Positions 13,065-20,940 of a DNA stretch of 64,000 nucleotides are shown here, in pieces. The DNA comes from Gulosibacter sp. 10 (lineage in GTDB: Bacteria; Actinomycetota; Actinomycetes; Actinomycetales; Microbacteriaceae). A program made the position numbers and the translations under genes. Each line of letters begins with the position of its first letter. Positions within the stretch are counted from its first letter, which is position 1. The stretch lies in the NCBI RefSeq assembly GCF_900163695.1, contig NZ_FUIC01000021.1, positions 46,279-110,278 on the forward strand, in the 5' to 3' direction. The notes beneath the pieces are model-generated. The model made no database searches. It was not told the DNA's origin and saw nothing but the letters and a program-made list of their open reading frames with translations.

Positions 13065-13952
13065 TCAGCTCCGCGCCACGGAGCGGAAGACGCCGTCGAG
13101 GCTGGTGGGGCCGGCCTCGAGCTCCCGGAGCTCGAGGCCGTGGCGGTCCGCCCAGCCGAGGAGTGTGTGCAGGTCGCGCTGCAGGGCGTGGGTCTCGACG
13201 AGCAGGCGGCCATCCTCGGTCTCACTCGTCGGCAGGGGCGACGGCGCGGGCACTGCCCGCGGCGGCCGGAAGCGGATGGTGGCGGGCAGCGCCGCGGTGA
13301 GGTCGGCGACGGTGCCCTCGACCCTGAGGCTGCCCTCGTGCATGAGCCCGATGCGGTCGGCGCGCTGCTGCGCCTCCTCGAGGTAGTGCGTCGTGAGCAC
13401 CACCGTCGCGCCGTCCTCGCGCATCCGGTCGACGGTGCGCCACAGCGCGTCTCGCGACTCCACGTCGAGCCCCGTCGTCGGCTCGTCGAGGAAGATCAGC
13501 TCGGGCGAGCCGTAGATCGCGGTCGCGAAGTCGAGGCGGCGCTGCTCGCCGCCCGAGAGCTGCGAGACCTTCGTGTCGGATTTCCGGTCCAGCCCCACGA
13601 GGCCGACGACGCGGTCGACCCGATCGGCGCGTCCGGTGAGCCCGCCGATGAGCGCCACCGTCTCCCCCACTGTGAGGTCTGGGCTGAACCCGCTCTCCTG
13701 GAGCATGATACCGACGCGGGGCCGCACCTCGGCCCGGTTGCGGGGGCTCTCGCCGAAGACCCGCACCGTTCCGGAGCTCGGGGCGCGATGCCCTTCGACG
13801 ACCTCGAGGGTGGAGGTCTTCCCCGCCCCATTGGTCCCGAGCAGCGCGTAGAGCTCGCCCCGTCCGACGGAGAACGAGAGGTCTCGCACCGCGTGAAAGG
13901 CGCCGTACGCGACGCCGAGCCGTTCGACTTCGATCACTGGTTCGTTCTGCAT
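13065..13952 (-). CDS. ABC-2 exporter ATP-binding protein
   Basis: ATPase of 295 residues energising the permease at 12297-13019. Walker A is LLGTNGAGKTST, the signature is LSGGEQRRLDFA, Walker B is LIFLDEPTTGLD and the H-loop is VVLTTHYLEEA. The C-terminal 80 residues are the extension seen in drug-exporter ATPases of the DrrA/CcmA type. The ATG at 13952 gives MQNEPVIEVERLGVAYG; the frame upstream is a shadow of the opposite-strand kinase. The gene is divergent from the kinase and regulator, an arrangement typical of cell-envelope-stress exporters. Confidence 0.88.
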   Translation of the reverse strand: MQNEPVIEVERLGVAYGAFHAVRDLSFSVGRGELYALLGTNGAGKTSTLEVVEGHRAPSSGTVRVFGESPRNRAEVRPRVGIMLQESGFSPDLTVGETVALIGGLTGRADRVDRVVGLVGLDRKSDTKVSQLSGGEQRRLDFATAIYGSPELIFLDEPTTGLDVESRDALWRTVDRMREDGATVVLTTHYLEEAQQRADRIGLMHEGSLRVEGTVADLTAALPATIRFRPPRAVPAPSPLPTSETEDGRLLVETHALQRDLHTLLGWADRHGLELRELEAGPTSLDGVFRSVARS

Positions 13953-14063
13953 GCCCCGAGTCCACCGGCTTCCCGGACGCCCGGGTAGTGGCGCGCGTTC
14001 ACGAGCGGGATGTGACGCGGCATCACTACTGCCCTGCGCGGCGGACTGCAAGACTGAGGGGTC

Positions 14064-15221
14064 ATGACGACTGCAGCGAATACCGAGGCGCACCGCCGGA
14101 TGCACCGCACGACGGTGCTCACGGTCGTCGTGGCGGTCGCTCCCCTGTGCCTGGTGGCCATCGCCGTCACCTCGGACGCCTGGTGGGAGGCGCTCATCCT
14201 CGGCGCCGGCGTGCTCGGGACTTTCCCGATGCTCTTCGACCGCGACACGGCCGGCACACGCGCGTACTCGGTCTACGCCTCGCTCGTCTCGCTGCTCGTC
14301 TGGCTTGCATGCGCGCTCACCGCGCTGAACCCCTTCGGGTTCTTCGGGCTCGCGCTGACCGGGGCCTCCCTCATCGCCCGGCGCCGCGTCAGGCCGCTGC
14401 TGCTCATCCCATGCCTCGCCGTCTTCGTGGGCGCCATCGGCGCCCTCGCGCTCATCCGCCTGCCGCTCGACTGGGAGGCCGTCGGGCGGTTCGTCGGCCT
14501 GCCGATGGCGCTCACAGCCTTCGCGGCCGGAGTCGTCCTGCTCATCGAGCAGTACTGGTTCATCCTGCGCGATCTGGAACGGGCGCAGCACGCCGAGACC
14601 GAGCTCGGCATCATGCGCGAGCGGATGCGATTCGCGAGCGACCTGCACGACATCCAGGGCCACACCCTCCACGTCGTCAAGCTCAAGGTCTCGGTGGCCG
14701 AGGGCCTCGTCCGGGGCACGGGGGCGGCGGGCGCGCCGACGCTCGACGAACTCCGCGAGGTGCGCGAACTCGTGGGCGAGACCATCGCGCAGACGCGCGC
14801 CCTCGCGCACGCCGAGCGGCGGATCAATCTCCCCGCCGAGCTCGAGAACGCGAAGAACCTCTTCGAGGCTGCGGGCATCGACGTGCGCGTCGAGGGCCGC
14901 CTCGGCAGGACGTTCCCCGACGCGACGGAGGAGCTGCTGGCCCAGGTGCTCCGCGAGGCCACCACGAACATCCTCCGCCACGCGCAGGCCGCCGAGGTGC
15001 GCATCGCGCTGCACGAGCGGGGGATCGAGATCGAGAACGACGGCGTCTCGGCGGAGGGCGAGCCGGGGCTGCACGGGCTGCTCGGCCTGCGGGAGCGGGT
15101 CGCGGCGCGGGGCGGCGCCCTGCGCATCCGCCGGGTCTCGCCGCGGTTCGTCACGGCGGCGGACTTCCCCCGCCCCGCGCCTGCATCGGGCGCCTCCGAA
15201 CGGGAAGAGGATCGCGCATGA
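14064..15221 (+). CDS. DesK/LiaS-type sensor histidine kinase
   Basis: Membrane sensor of 385 residues. Five or six transmembrane segments fill residues 15-165. The HisKA_3 dimerisation motif ERMRFASDLHDIQGHTLHVV carries the phospho-acceptor His195, and the N-box is REATTNILRHAQA, followed by GLHGLLGLRERVAARGG as the G-box region. This organisation senses membrane state rather than a periplasmic ligand, as in DesK. Its stop overlaps the next gene by ATGA, so it forms a pair with the response regulator. The divergent ABC-2 exporter is the likely target. Confidence 0.9.
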   Translation: MTTAANTEAHRRMHRTTVLTVVVAVAPLCLVAIAVTSDAWWEALILGAGVLGTFPMLFDRDTAGTRAYSVYASLVSLLVWLACALTALNPFGFFGLALTGASLIARRRVRPLLLIPCLAVFVGAIGALALIRLPLDWEAVGRFVGLPMALTAFAAGVVLLIEQYWFILRDLERAQHAETELGIMRERMRFASDLHDIQGHTLHVVKLKVSVAEGLVRGTGAAGAPTLDELREVRELVGETIAQTRALAHAERRINLPAELENAKNLFEAAGIDVRVEGRLGRTFPDATEELLAQVLREATTNILRHAQAAEVRIALHERGIEIENDGVSAEGEPGLHGLLGLRERVAARGGALRIRRVSPRFVTAADFPRPAPASGASEREEDRA

Positions 15222-15820
15222 TCACGGTGATGCTCGCCGACGACGAGGCGCTGCTCCGGAGCGCCCTCGCCGCGCTGTTGCCGGCGCGGGGGGACATCCG
15301 CGTCGTCGGCCAGGCGCCCGACGGCGCGACCGCCGTCGCCGCGTTCCTCGAGCACCGGCCGGACGTGCTCGTGCTCGACCTCGAGATGCCCGGCGGGGAC
15401 GGCCTCGACGCGGCTGCGAAGGTGCTCCGCTCCGCCCCGGACCAGGCGGTGCTGATGCTCACCCGTCACGCGCGGCCCGGTGTGCTGCGGCGGGCGCTGA
15501 AGCTGGGCGTGCGGGGGTTCGTCAGCAAGTCGGCGGAACCGGAGCATATCGCGGAGGTGATCCGCACGCTGCACGAGGGCAGGCGCTGGGTCGATCCGGA
15601 CGTATCCGCCTCGGCCGTCATCGACGACTGCCCGCTGACCGATCGCGAGCTGGATGTGCTGCGGGAGACCCGCGCCGGATACTCCGTCAAGGAGATGGCA
15701 GGACGCCTGCATCTCGCCGAGGGCACCGTCGGGAACTACCTGTCCAGCGCGATCCAGAAGACGCAGTCGAAGACGAGGCACGAGGCCGCCCGGTACGCGC
15801 GCGAGCGCGACTGGATCTAG
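15218..15820 (+). CDS. NarL/DesR-type response regulator
   Basis: DNA-binding response regulator of 200 residues. Receiver domain: acidic pocket ADDE at residues 7-10, phosphorylated Asp54 in LVLDLEMPGGDG, and the conserved Lys in GFVSKSAEPEHI. The C-terminal LuxR-type helix-turn-helix has LTDRELDVLRETRAGYSVKEMA and GTVGNYLSSAIQKT. It is coupled to the kinase by a 4-base overlap. The probable target is the divergent exporter operon beginning at 13952. Confidence 0.92.
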   Translation: MITVMLADDEALLRSALAALLPARGDIRVVGQAPDGATAVAAFLEHRPDVLVLDLEMPGGDGLDAAAKVLRSAPDQAVLMLTRHARPGVLRRALKLGVRGFVSKSAEPEHIAEVIRTLHEGRRWVDPDVSASAVIDDCPLTDRELDVLRETRAGYSVKEMAGRLHLAEGTVGNYLSSAIQKTQSKTRHEAARYARERDWI

Positions 15821-15835
15821 CCTCGTGCCCTCGAC

Positions 15836-16498
15836 TCAGGGGCGCTGCTCGGGGTGGTACTGCTGCGACATCTTGTCGATCCAGGCCAGTGCGAGCGCGG
15901 AGACGATGAAGGCCAGGTGGATCATGACCTGCCAGAAGACGCCCTCGGAGGTGTACGTCTCGCCGGTGACGTCGCCGTTGCTGCTGGGCGCGCCGATGTT
16001 GCCGACCTCGATGAACGTGCGCAGCAGATGGATGGACGAGATCGAGATGATCGAGATCGCCAGCTTGACCTTGAGCACGTTGGCGTTGACGTGGTTGAGC
16101 CAGTCCGGCTGGTCCGGATGGTCGTTGACCCGCAGCCTCGAGACGAAGATCTCGTAGCCGCCCATGATCACCATGATGAGCAGGTTCGCGATCATGACGA
16201 CGTCGATGAGGCCGAGCACCGCCAGCATGATCTTCGCCTCGTTGAGCTCTTCGAGTCCGAACAGGACGTCCTCGGTGAGATGCCAGAGCTCCACGAGGAA
16301 CACGATGACGTAGAGCAGCTGCGCGACGATGAGGCCCAGGTAGAGCGGGGCCTGCAGCCACCGGCTGGCGAAGATCACGTAGCCGAGCGCTCCGCGCCGG
16401 GCCGGTTCGTCGCGGACGGGGCTGGGGACGTCCGACGGGTTGTCGGGGATCTCGGTCGTGCTCGTCGAGGGATCGGGATGGGTGTGGCTTGAAGTCAC
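15836..16498 (-). CDS. YqhA/TIGR00645-family inner-membrane protein
   Basis: Membrane protein of 220 residues with a hydrophilic N-terminal tail of about 55 residues and four predicted helices near residues 70-90, 110-135, 155-175 and 190-210. The stretch ASRWLQAPLYLGLIVAQ and the segment LIDVVMIANLLIMVIMGGYE are hallmarks of the YqhA family, whose function is unknown. The GTG at 16498 is preferred because the longer frame begins in low-complexity sequence. It is convergent with the response regulator. No partner gene is obvious. Confidence 0.8.
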   Translation of the reverse strand: MTSSHTHPDPSTSTTEIPDNPSDVPSPVRDEPARRGALGYVIFASRWLQAPLYLGLIVAQLLYVIVFLVELWHLTEDVLFGLEELNEAKIMLAVLGLIDVVMIANLLIMVIMGGYEIFVSRLRVNDHPDQPDWLNHVNANVLKVKLAISIISISSIHLLRTFIEVGNIGAPSSNGDVTGETYTSEGVFWQVMIHLAFIVSALALAWIDKMSQQYHPEQRP

Positions 16499-16634
16499 GC
16501 GTCGGAATCGACTTTCTCGTAAGTCCGAAGGATGCGCGGGCGGCGCCCTGCGCGGGGAAGGAGAAAATCGTATGGGCAGTCCGCCGCGCGAAGCTTGGAG
16601 CCCGCCGTGGCTTCGCTGACCTAGCCTGTGCCGC

Positions 16635-16821
16635 ATGGCGACGAAGCTTGCTGCGGCAGGTGCGCACGCCGAGCGACCACTCGTCCGGATACGAACCGGG
16701 GCTGCCCATCCGCGATGCCTGGCACGGGGTCGTGCAGGCCTGCACCGCGGTGACGGTCGAGGCCGTCGAAGGCCGGCACACCATGATCGCCCTGGAGCTC
16801 GAGCGGGGCGGTCCGCGTTAA
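16635..16821 (+). other. Ambiguous short coding remnant before CRISPR array 1
   Basis: A -10-like TAGCCT at 16622-16627 sits 7 bases before ATG 16635, the spacing of actinobacterial leaderless genes. The frame starting there soon becomes Arg-rich. The other + frame, ending TAA at 16819-16821, reads like protein near its end (LPIRDAWHGVVQACTAVTVE and TMIALELERGG). A start in one frame and plausible coding in another suggests a short gene broken by a frameshift. No family is recognised. Confidence 0.3.
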
Positions 16822-16907
16822 GGTGGGCCAGGGCTCGTTCGTGAGAAATGCGCCCGGATCGGACAACTCCAAAGTGAATGAACGCTGCGTCGCGTCGGGG
16901 AGGAAAC

Positions 16908-16921
16908 CCTGGTCAGGAAGT
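16908..16921 (+). promoter_or_regulatory. Leader end of CRISPR array 1
   Basis: The 14 bases CCTGGTCAGGAAGT abut the first repeat. The identical 14 bases abut the first repeat of array 2 at 38573-38586. Looser similarity extends another 30 bases upstream (GAAA-AC blocks and a CTGCG element). This fixes the leader side of both arrays on the left and the first base of the repeat. Confidence 0.75.
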
Positions 16922-17620
16922 GCCCTCTCCGTGTGGACGGAGGTAGGCCTGGACCAATCGTAAAGCCGCCGTCGAGGTTCGCGCCCTCTCCGTGTGGACG
17001 GAGGTAGGCCCGTCGCACCGAGCGCCACGCCCTCGAAGCCGTCGCCCTCTCCGTGTGGACGGAGGTAGGCCTGTCTGTGTCGCGGCCGAGGAACCAGTCA
17101 CTGCGCCCTCTCCGTGTGGACGGAGGTAGGCCCCCGTGCGTCAGCTCCACCACGACAGAGCGGACGCCCTCTCCGTGTGGACGGAGGTAGGCCGAGGCCA
17201 AGTGAGCACGTTCAGCGAGTGGGCAAGCCCTCTCCGTGTGGACGGAGGTAGGCCGCCGCCGCCGTGCCGACCCTGTTTGACCTCGCGGCCCTCTCCGTGT
17301 GGACGGAGGTAGGCCCCTCCGCTGGCTGCACCGCGACCAGCTCGTCGAGCCCTCTCCGTGTGGACGGAGGTAGGCCTAGGGTTGATCCCCGTTACCGGGT
17401 AGTCCACTAGCCCTCTCCGTGTGGACGGAGGTAGGCCTCAACGCCAGACCCTCGGCTATATCGGCTCTACGCCCTCTCCGTGTGGACGGAGGTAGGCCGT
17501 CGACTGCTCTATCCGCTGAGCTACGGAGGCAGCGCTCTCCGTGTGGACGGAAGTCAGCCTGCATTGTTCGCGGCGTTCGGCCATATCGGGTCGCCCCCTC
17601 CGCGTAGGCGGAAGCCCGGG
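16922..17620 (+). CRISPR. CRISPR array 1: ten intact plus two degenerate 28-bp repeats
   Basis: Repeats of 28 bp begin GCCCTCTCCG, have the stem-loop CTCCGTGTGGACGGAG and end GGAGGTAGGCC. Starts are at 16922, 16983, 17044, 17105, 17166, 17227, 17288, 17349, 17410 and 17471, an exact 61-bp period giving 33-bp spacers. Degenerate repeats follow in register at 17532 and 17593, as expected for the trailer end. The tenth spacer (17499-17531), read on the minus strand, is the 5' half of a tRNA. No cas gene adjoins; the nearest is 13.6 kb away at 31208. The shared leader end suggests the same machinery served both arrays. Confidence 0.97.
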
Positions 17621-17854
17621 CTCCGGGCAGGCCGAAACGCCATTCCTGCGACGCCATGCCCGCTGGGCATCCGCGCGAATAGCCCATCCGGCACCGCGTC
17701 AGGTCGTACCAGCGGATGACATTGGCCGTGGTCCTTGGCGTCGCGCAACCGCTCTGTCGATATGATGCCGACAGGCCCCGGGCCGACGGGTCGATCGGCC
17801 GACGAAGGCACAACCAGCGCCAATCCCTGCACGACGAATTGAACGGAGAGAGCG
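17621..17854. other. Non-coding trailer of array 1 and promoter region of the LRV protein gene
   Basis: No convincing gene is seen. The first part may hold further decayed repeat units, but none is clear in register after 17620. An RBS-like AACGGAGAG lies about 7 bases before ATG 17855. Confidence 0.5.
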
Positions 17855-18844
17855 ATGAACGATCGCCAGCCCGACAGCTTCACTGCCGAAGAACTGAGCA
17901 GCCCGAGCACCGACGCCGCGACGCTCGCCCACGCAGCTTCGGTACGGCCCGACCTGTGGTCGGCCATCCTGTCCAACCCCAACTGCTACCCCGAGCTGGG
18001 CAGCTGGATCCGACAGCAGCAGAGCACCCAGCAGGTCGCGCCGGCGCCGCAGGCGGAGCCGCAGCCCGACCCGACCGCCTCGGCCGGGTCCCAGCAGCAG
18101 ACCCCCTCCTCGCAGCCGGGCTTCGGCGAACCGCAGTCGGGCCAGCAGTCCGAGCCCGGTCAGCAGCCCCAAGCCGGTCAGCAGCCGCAGGGCGGCTACG
18201 GCCAGCAGCCCACCTACGGGCAGCAGCAGCCTCAGCAGGGCTACGGCCAGGGCCAGCAGCCGACGTACGGCCAGCAGCAGCCCAACGGTCAGGGCCAGCC
18301 AGGATACGGCCAGCAGGGACAGCAGCAGGGCGGCTCGAATCAGTTCGCCGACGGCGCCCAGCAGATGGCGAACGGCGCCAAGAACTTCCTCAACGACGCG
18401 GCGCAGAGCGCGGGCAAGCGGGCCAGCAACGACCCGAACAGCTTCCTGCACAAGTTCACCTGGGGGCAGGTGGGCGTGGTCATCGCCGCCGTCGTCGGCT
18501 TCATCGGCCTCTTCCTGCCCGCCGTCTCGGCCAGCGCCTTCGGCTTCAGCGTCTCGGCCAGCTTCATCCAGTCGCCGGACGGCATCTTCCTGCTCATCCT
18601 GTTCCTCGGCACGATCGGCATGACCATCTTCTCAGCGGTCTCGCCCCAGAAGGTGGTACTGATCATCGCCTGGGTCGTGGCGGTGATCGCCGGCCTCGTC
18701 GCGCTCATCGACGCCATCGCCACGCTCGCACAGGCGGGCGGCTACGGTGTCGCTCCCGGCATCGGCATCTTCGCGATCCTCATCGTCGGCATCGCACTCA
18801 TCGCGGGAGCGGTGCTCGACATCATGCAGCGCCGCAAGAGCTGA
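17855..18844 (+). CDS. LRV-domain membrane protein with Gln/Gly/Pro-rich linker (paralogue 1)
   Basis: Unknown function, 329 residues. Residues 1-52 form a variant leucine-rich-repeat module (FTAEELSSPSTDAATLAHAA, RPDLWSAILSNPNCYPELG, WIRQ), a domain found at the N-terminus of many actinobacterial proteins. Residues 55-170 are a low-complexity Gln/Gly/Pro/Tyr linker. Four hydrophobic segments follow from about residue 205 to 325. The same architecture recurs in the next gene, so the two arose by tandem duplication. Each has its own terminator and its own RBS. The linker suggests a scaffold or phase-separating surface on the cytoplasmic side, which is inference. Confidence 0.75.
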   Translation: MNDRQPDSFTAEELSSPSTDAATLAHAASVRPDLWSAILSNPNCYPELGSWIRQQQSTQQVAPAPQAEPQPDPTASAGSQQQTPSSQPGFGEPQSGQQSEPGQQPQAGQQPQGGYGQQPTYGQQQPQQGYGQGQQPTYGQQQPNGQGQPGYGQQGQQQGGSNQFADGAQQMANGAKNFLNDAAQSAGKRASNDPNSFLHKFTWGQVGVVIAAVVGFIGLFLPAVSASAFGFSVSASFIQSPDGIFLLILFLGTIGMTIFSAVSPQKVVLIIAWVVAVIAGLVALIDAIATLAQAGGYGVAPGIGIFAILIVGIALIAGAVLDIMQRRKS

Positions 18845-18861
18845 CGCACTCGTCGGACATC

Positions 18862-18902
18862 GCCGGCCGGTCGCCCTTCGAGGGGCGGCCGGCCGGTTTT
18901 TC
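18862..18902 (+). terminator. Rho-independent terminator after LRV paralogue 1
   Basis: A GC-rich hairpin with arms built on GCCGGCCGG and CCGGCCGG, closed by a TTCGA loop region, is followed directly by TTTTT. This is one of few hairpins here with a proper U-run. Confidence 0.8.
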
Positions 18903-19065
18903 GATATCCGACTGCAGGATGAGTTCTGGGGCGGAGGATGAATGCTGCCGGTACTCTCGATTCCGCCCAAATACGCGTCTCGACGCCGACGGGGCCGGGC
19001 GGCCCCGGCACGATCTCGCCCCGGACCGGAGCGATTCGCAGCATGACCATCGAACGGAGACCGCG

Positions 19066-19983
19066 ATGAACGATCGCAACCCCGCCACCTTCACCGCCCA
19101 GGAGCTCGGCAACCCGGGCATCGATCAGGCGACGCTCGCCCACGCGGCCCAGACCCGCCCCGACCTGTGGCAGGCCGTCCTCGCGAACCCGAGCTGCCCG
19201 CCCGATCTGGCACACTGGATCCGCCAGAACCAGGCGAGCCGGCCGCAGGCGGCGCAACCGCAGTACGGCCAGCAGCAGCCCCGCGACGGTCAGCCTCCGC
19301 AGACGGGGTACGGCCAGCCCTCGCAGCCGGGTTACGCCCAGCCCGGGCAGCCCGCGCAGGGGTACGGCCAGCAGCAGCCCCAGGCCGGATACCCGCAGCC
19401 GCAGCAGCCTCCGCAGAACTACGGGCAGCAGGCGAACGACCAGTTCGGCCAGCAGGGACAGCAGGCGCAGCAGCAGAAGGGCCTGAGGGGCTACATGGCC
19501 AAGGCGGAGTCCCAGCCCGGACTGCGCGCGAGCAAGGATCCCAATAGCCTGCTCGCCAAGTGCACCTGGCCCCAGCTCGGCATCATCCTCGCCTCGGTCA
19601 TCGGCTTCGTCGCGCTGTTCCTGCCTGCGATCACCGCGAGCGCGGGCTACCTCGGCAGCGAATCGGCGAACTTCTTCGCCGGCGGCGCGCGCTGGAGCTT
19701 CCTCCCGCTCATCCTCTTCCTCGGCGTGATCGGCGGCATGCTCTTCGCCATCTTCGGCAGCAAGCCGGGAACGCTCTCGAGCGCGTGGGGCCTCGCCGCG
19801 GTCTCGGGCGTGATCGCCCTGCTGCGTTCGCTGCAAGTGCTCTTCGAGGTCTCGGGCGTCGGCTCGGACTATGCGGGCATCTCGGTCACCGTCGGCATCG
19901 GCGTCTACCTCCTGCTGCTCGCCGGCGTGCTGCTCATCGCGCTCACCGCGGTGGACGTCATGACGCGCAAGCCGAAGAACTAG
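19066..19983 (+). CDS. LRV-domain membrane protein with Gln/Pro-rich linker (paralogue 2)
   Basis: Unknown function, 305 residues. It is a paralogue of the preceding gene: the first 52 residues match closely (MNDRNPATFTAQELGNPGID, RPDLWQAVLANPSCPPDLAH), then comes a Gln/Pro/Gly/Tyr-rich linker with PQAGYPQPQQPP-type units, then four transmembrane segments between residues 160 and 298. The loop before the first helix (ASKDPNSLLAKCTWPQLGII) matches SNDPNSFLHKFTWGQVGVV of paralogue 1. Upstream spacing and the ERR/ACGGAGA-like RBS resemble those of the first copy. The role is not known. Confidence 0.75.
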   Translation: MNDRNPATFTAQELGNPGIDQATLAHAAQTRPDLWQAVLANPSCPPDLAHWIRQNQASRPQAAQPQYGQQQPRDGQPPQTGYGQPSQPGYAQPGQPAQGYGQQQPQAGYPQPQQPPQNYGQQANDQFGQQGQQAQQQKGLRGYMAKAESQPGLRASKDPNSLLAKCTWPQLGIILASVIGFVALFLPAITASAGYLGSESANFFAGGARWSFLPLILFLGVIGGMLFAIFGSKPGTLSSAWGLAAVSGVIALLRSLQVLFEVSGVGSDYAGISVTVGIGVYLLLLAGVLLIALTAVDVMTRKPKN

Positions 19984-19994
19984 ATCTGTGGCGT

Positions 19995-20031
19995 GAAGAA
20001 GCCGGCTGCTCGCGGAGCGGCCGGCTTCTTC
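19995..20031 (+). terminator. Hairpin terminator after LRV paralogue 2
   Basis: GAAGAAGCCGGC pairs exactly with GCCGGCTTCTTC, and the loop holds a further CTC/GAG pairing. It lies 12 bases after the stop. Confidence 0.75.
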
Positions 20032-20078
20032 GCGTTCCGATCACCCCCGCCGTCGGCGCTGATATTCACCCTTGTCAC

Positions 20079-20098
20079 GTCAACTGAAAACTGTTGAC
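20079..20098. promoter_or_regulatory. Candidate GntR operator upstream of the SDR/Gfo operon
   Basis: GTCAAC and GTTGAC are arranged as an inverted repeat with 8 bases between them, and the right arm contains GTTGACA, the complement of TGTCAAC. The same heptamer occurs in both palindromes at the gntR/hyuA promoter (29865-29920). It lies about 95 bases before the SDR start. The shared site suggests the GntR regulator at 29943 controls both transcription units. Confidence 0.55.
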
Positions 20099-20191
20099 AC
20101 TGTGGGCTTCTACTGAGAGGGTGAGATGGCAATCCGCGCGCAGAATCCGCTCTGCGCGCAATCGCTCCTGACTCGATGAAGAGAGGCGCTC

Positions 20192-20929
20192 ATGAACCGT
20201 CTGCAAGGAAGAACCGCCGTGGTCACCGCCGCGGCCCAAGGAATCGGCAGAGGGGTGGTGGAGCGGTTCGTCGCCGAAGGCGCGCAGGTCTGGGCTGTGG
20301 ACCTCAACGCCGACGCGCTCTCCGAGCTCGACGGCGTCGAGGGGGTCACTACGGCGGCCTGCGACGTCACCGACGCGGAGGCCCTCGCCGAACTCGCCCG
20401 CCGCACCGGTCCGATCGACGCGCTGTTCAACGGGGTGGGCTTCGTCCACGTCGGCGCGCTGCTCGAGACCACGGCTGCGGAGCTCGATGCGTCGTTCCGA
20501 CTCAACGTCGGCACGGCGTTCGCCGCCACGGCCGCCTTCCTGCCCGGCATGCTCGAAGCGGGTTCGGGGAGCATCATCACGATGAGCTCGGTGCAGTCGT
20601 CCATCCGAGGTTTCCCGAACCGGCTCGCATACGCGACGAGCAAGGCCGCGATCATCGGCTTCACGAAGTCCGTCGCGGCCGACTACGCGGCGCGGGGCAT
20701 CCGCTGCAACGCCATCGCACCCTCCGCGGTGGACACCCCGTCGATGCGCGCCCGCATCGACGCGATGCCCGATCCGGAGCGGGCGGCCGCCGATTTCGCG
20801 AGCCGGCAGCCGGTGGGCAGGATGGGCACGCCCGAGGACATCGCCGCACTCGCCGCATATCTCGCGAGCGACGAGTCGTCGTTCACCACAGGCTCCGTCG
20901 TCGTCATCGACGGTGGAGCCTCGAGCTGA
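20192..20929 (+). CDS. Short-chain dehydrogenase/reductase (BDH2/DHRS6-like)
   Basis: NAD(P)-dependent oxidoreductase of 245 residues. Rossmann motif: TAAAQGIGRG, with Asp in VWAVDLNAD favouring NAD. Catalytic residues: Ser in TMSSVQSSIRG, and Tyr and Lys in AYATSKAAIIGF. The C-terminus ends VVVIDGGASS, as in classical SDRs. The pattern is closest to the 3-hydroxybutyrate dehydrogenase type 2 and 2-keto-3-deoxy-L-fuconate dehydrogenase group, but the substrate is not certain. It is followed after 11 bases by a Gfo/Idh oxidoreductase, so sugar- or polyol-like chemistry is plausible. Confidence 0.88.
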   Translation: MNRLQGRTAVVTAAAQGIGRGVVERFVAEGAQVWAVDLNADALSELDGVEGVTTAACDVTDAEALAELARRTGPIDALFNGVGFVHVGALLETTAAELDASFRLNVGTAFAATAAFLPGMLEAGSGSIITMSSVQSSIRGFPNRLAYATSKAAIIGFTKSVAADYAARGIRCNAIAPSAVDTPSMRARIDAMPDPERAAADFASRQPVGRMGTPEDIAALAAYLASDESSFTTGSVVVIDGGASS

Positions 20930-20940
20930 GGAGCGTGAAC

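Noticed and set aside
17499..17531. A tRNA gene inside array 1
   Set aside because: Only the 5' half of a tRNA is present and it is exactly one spacer long between two repeats, so it is a spacer, not a gene.
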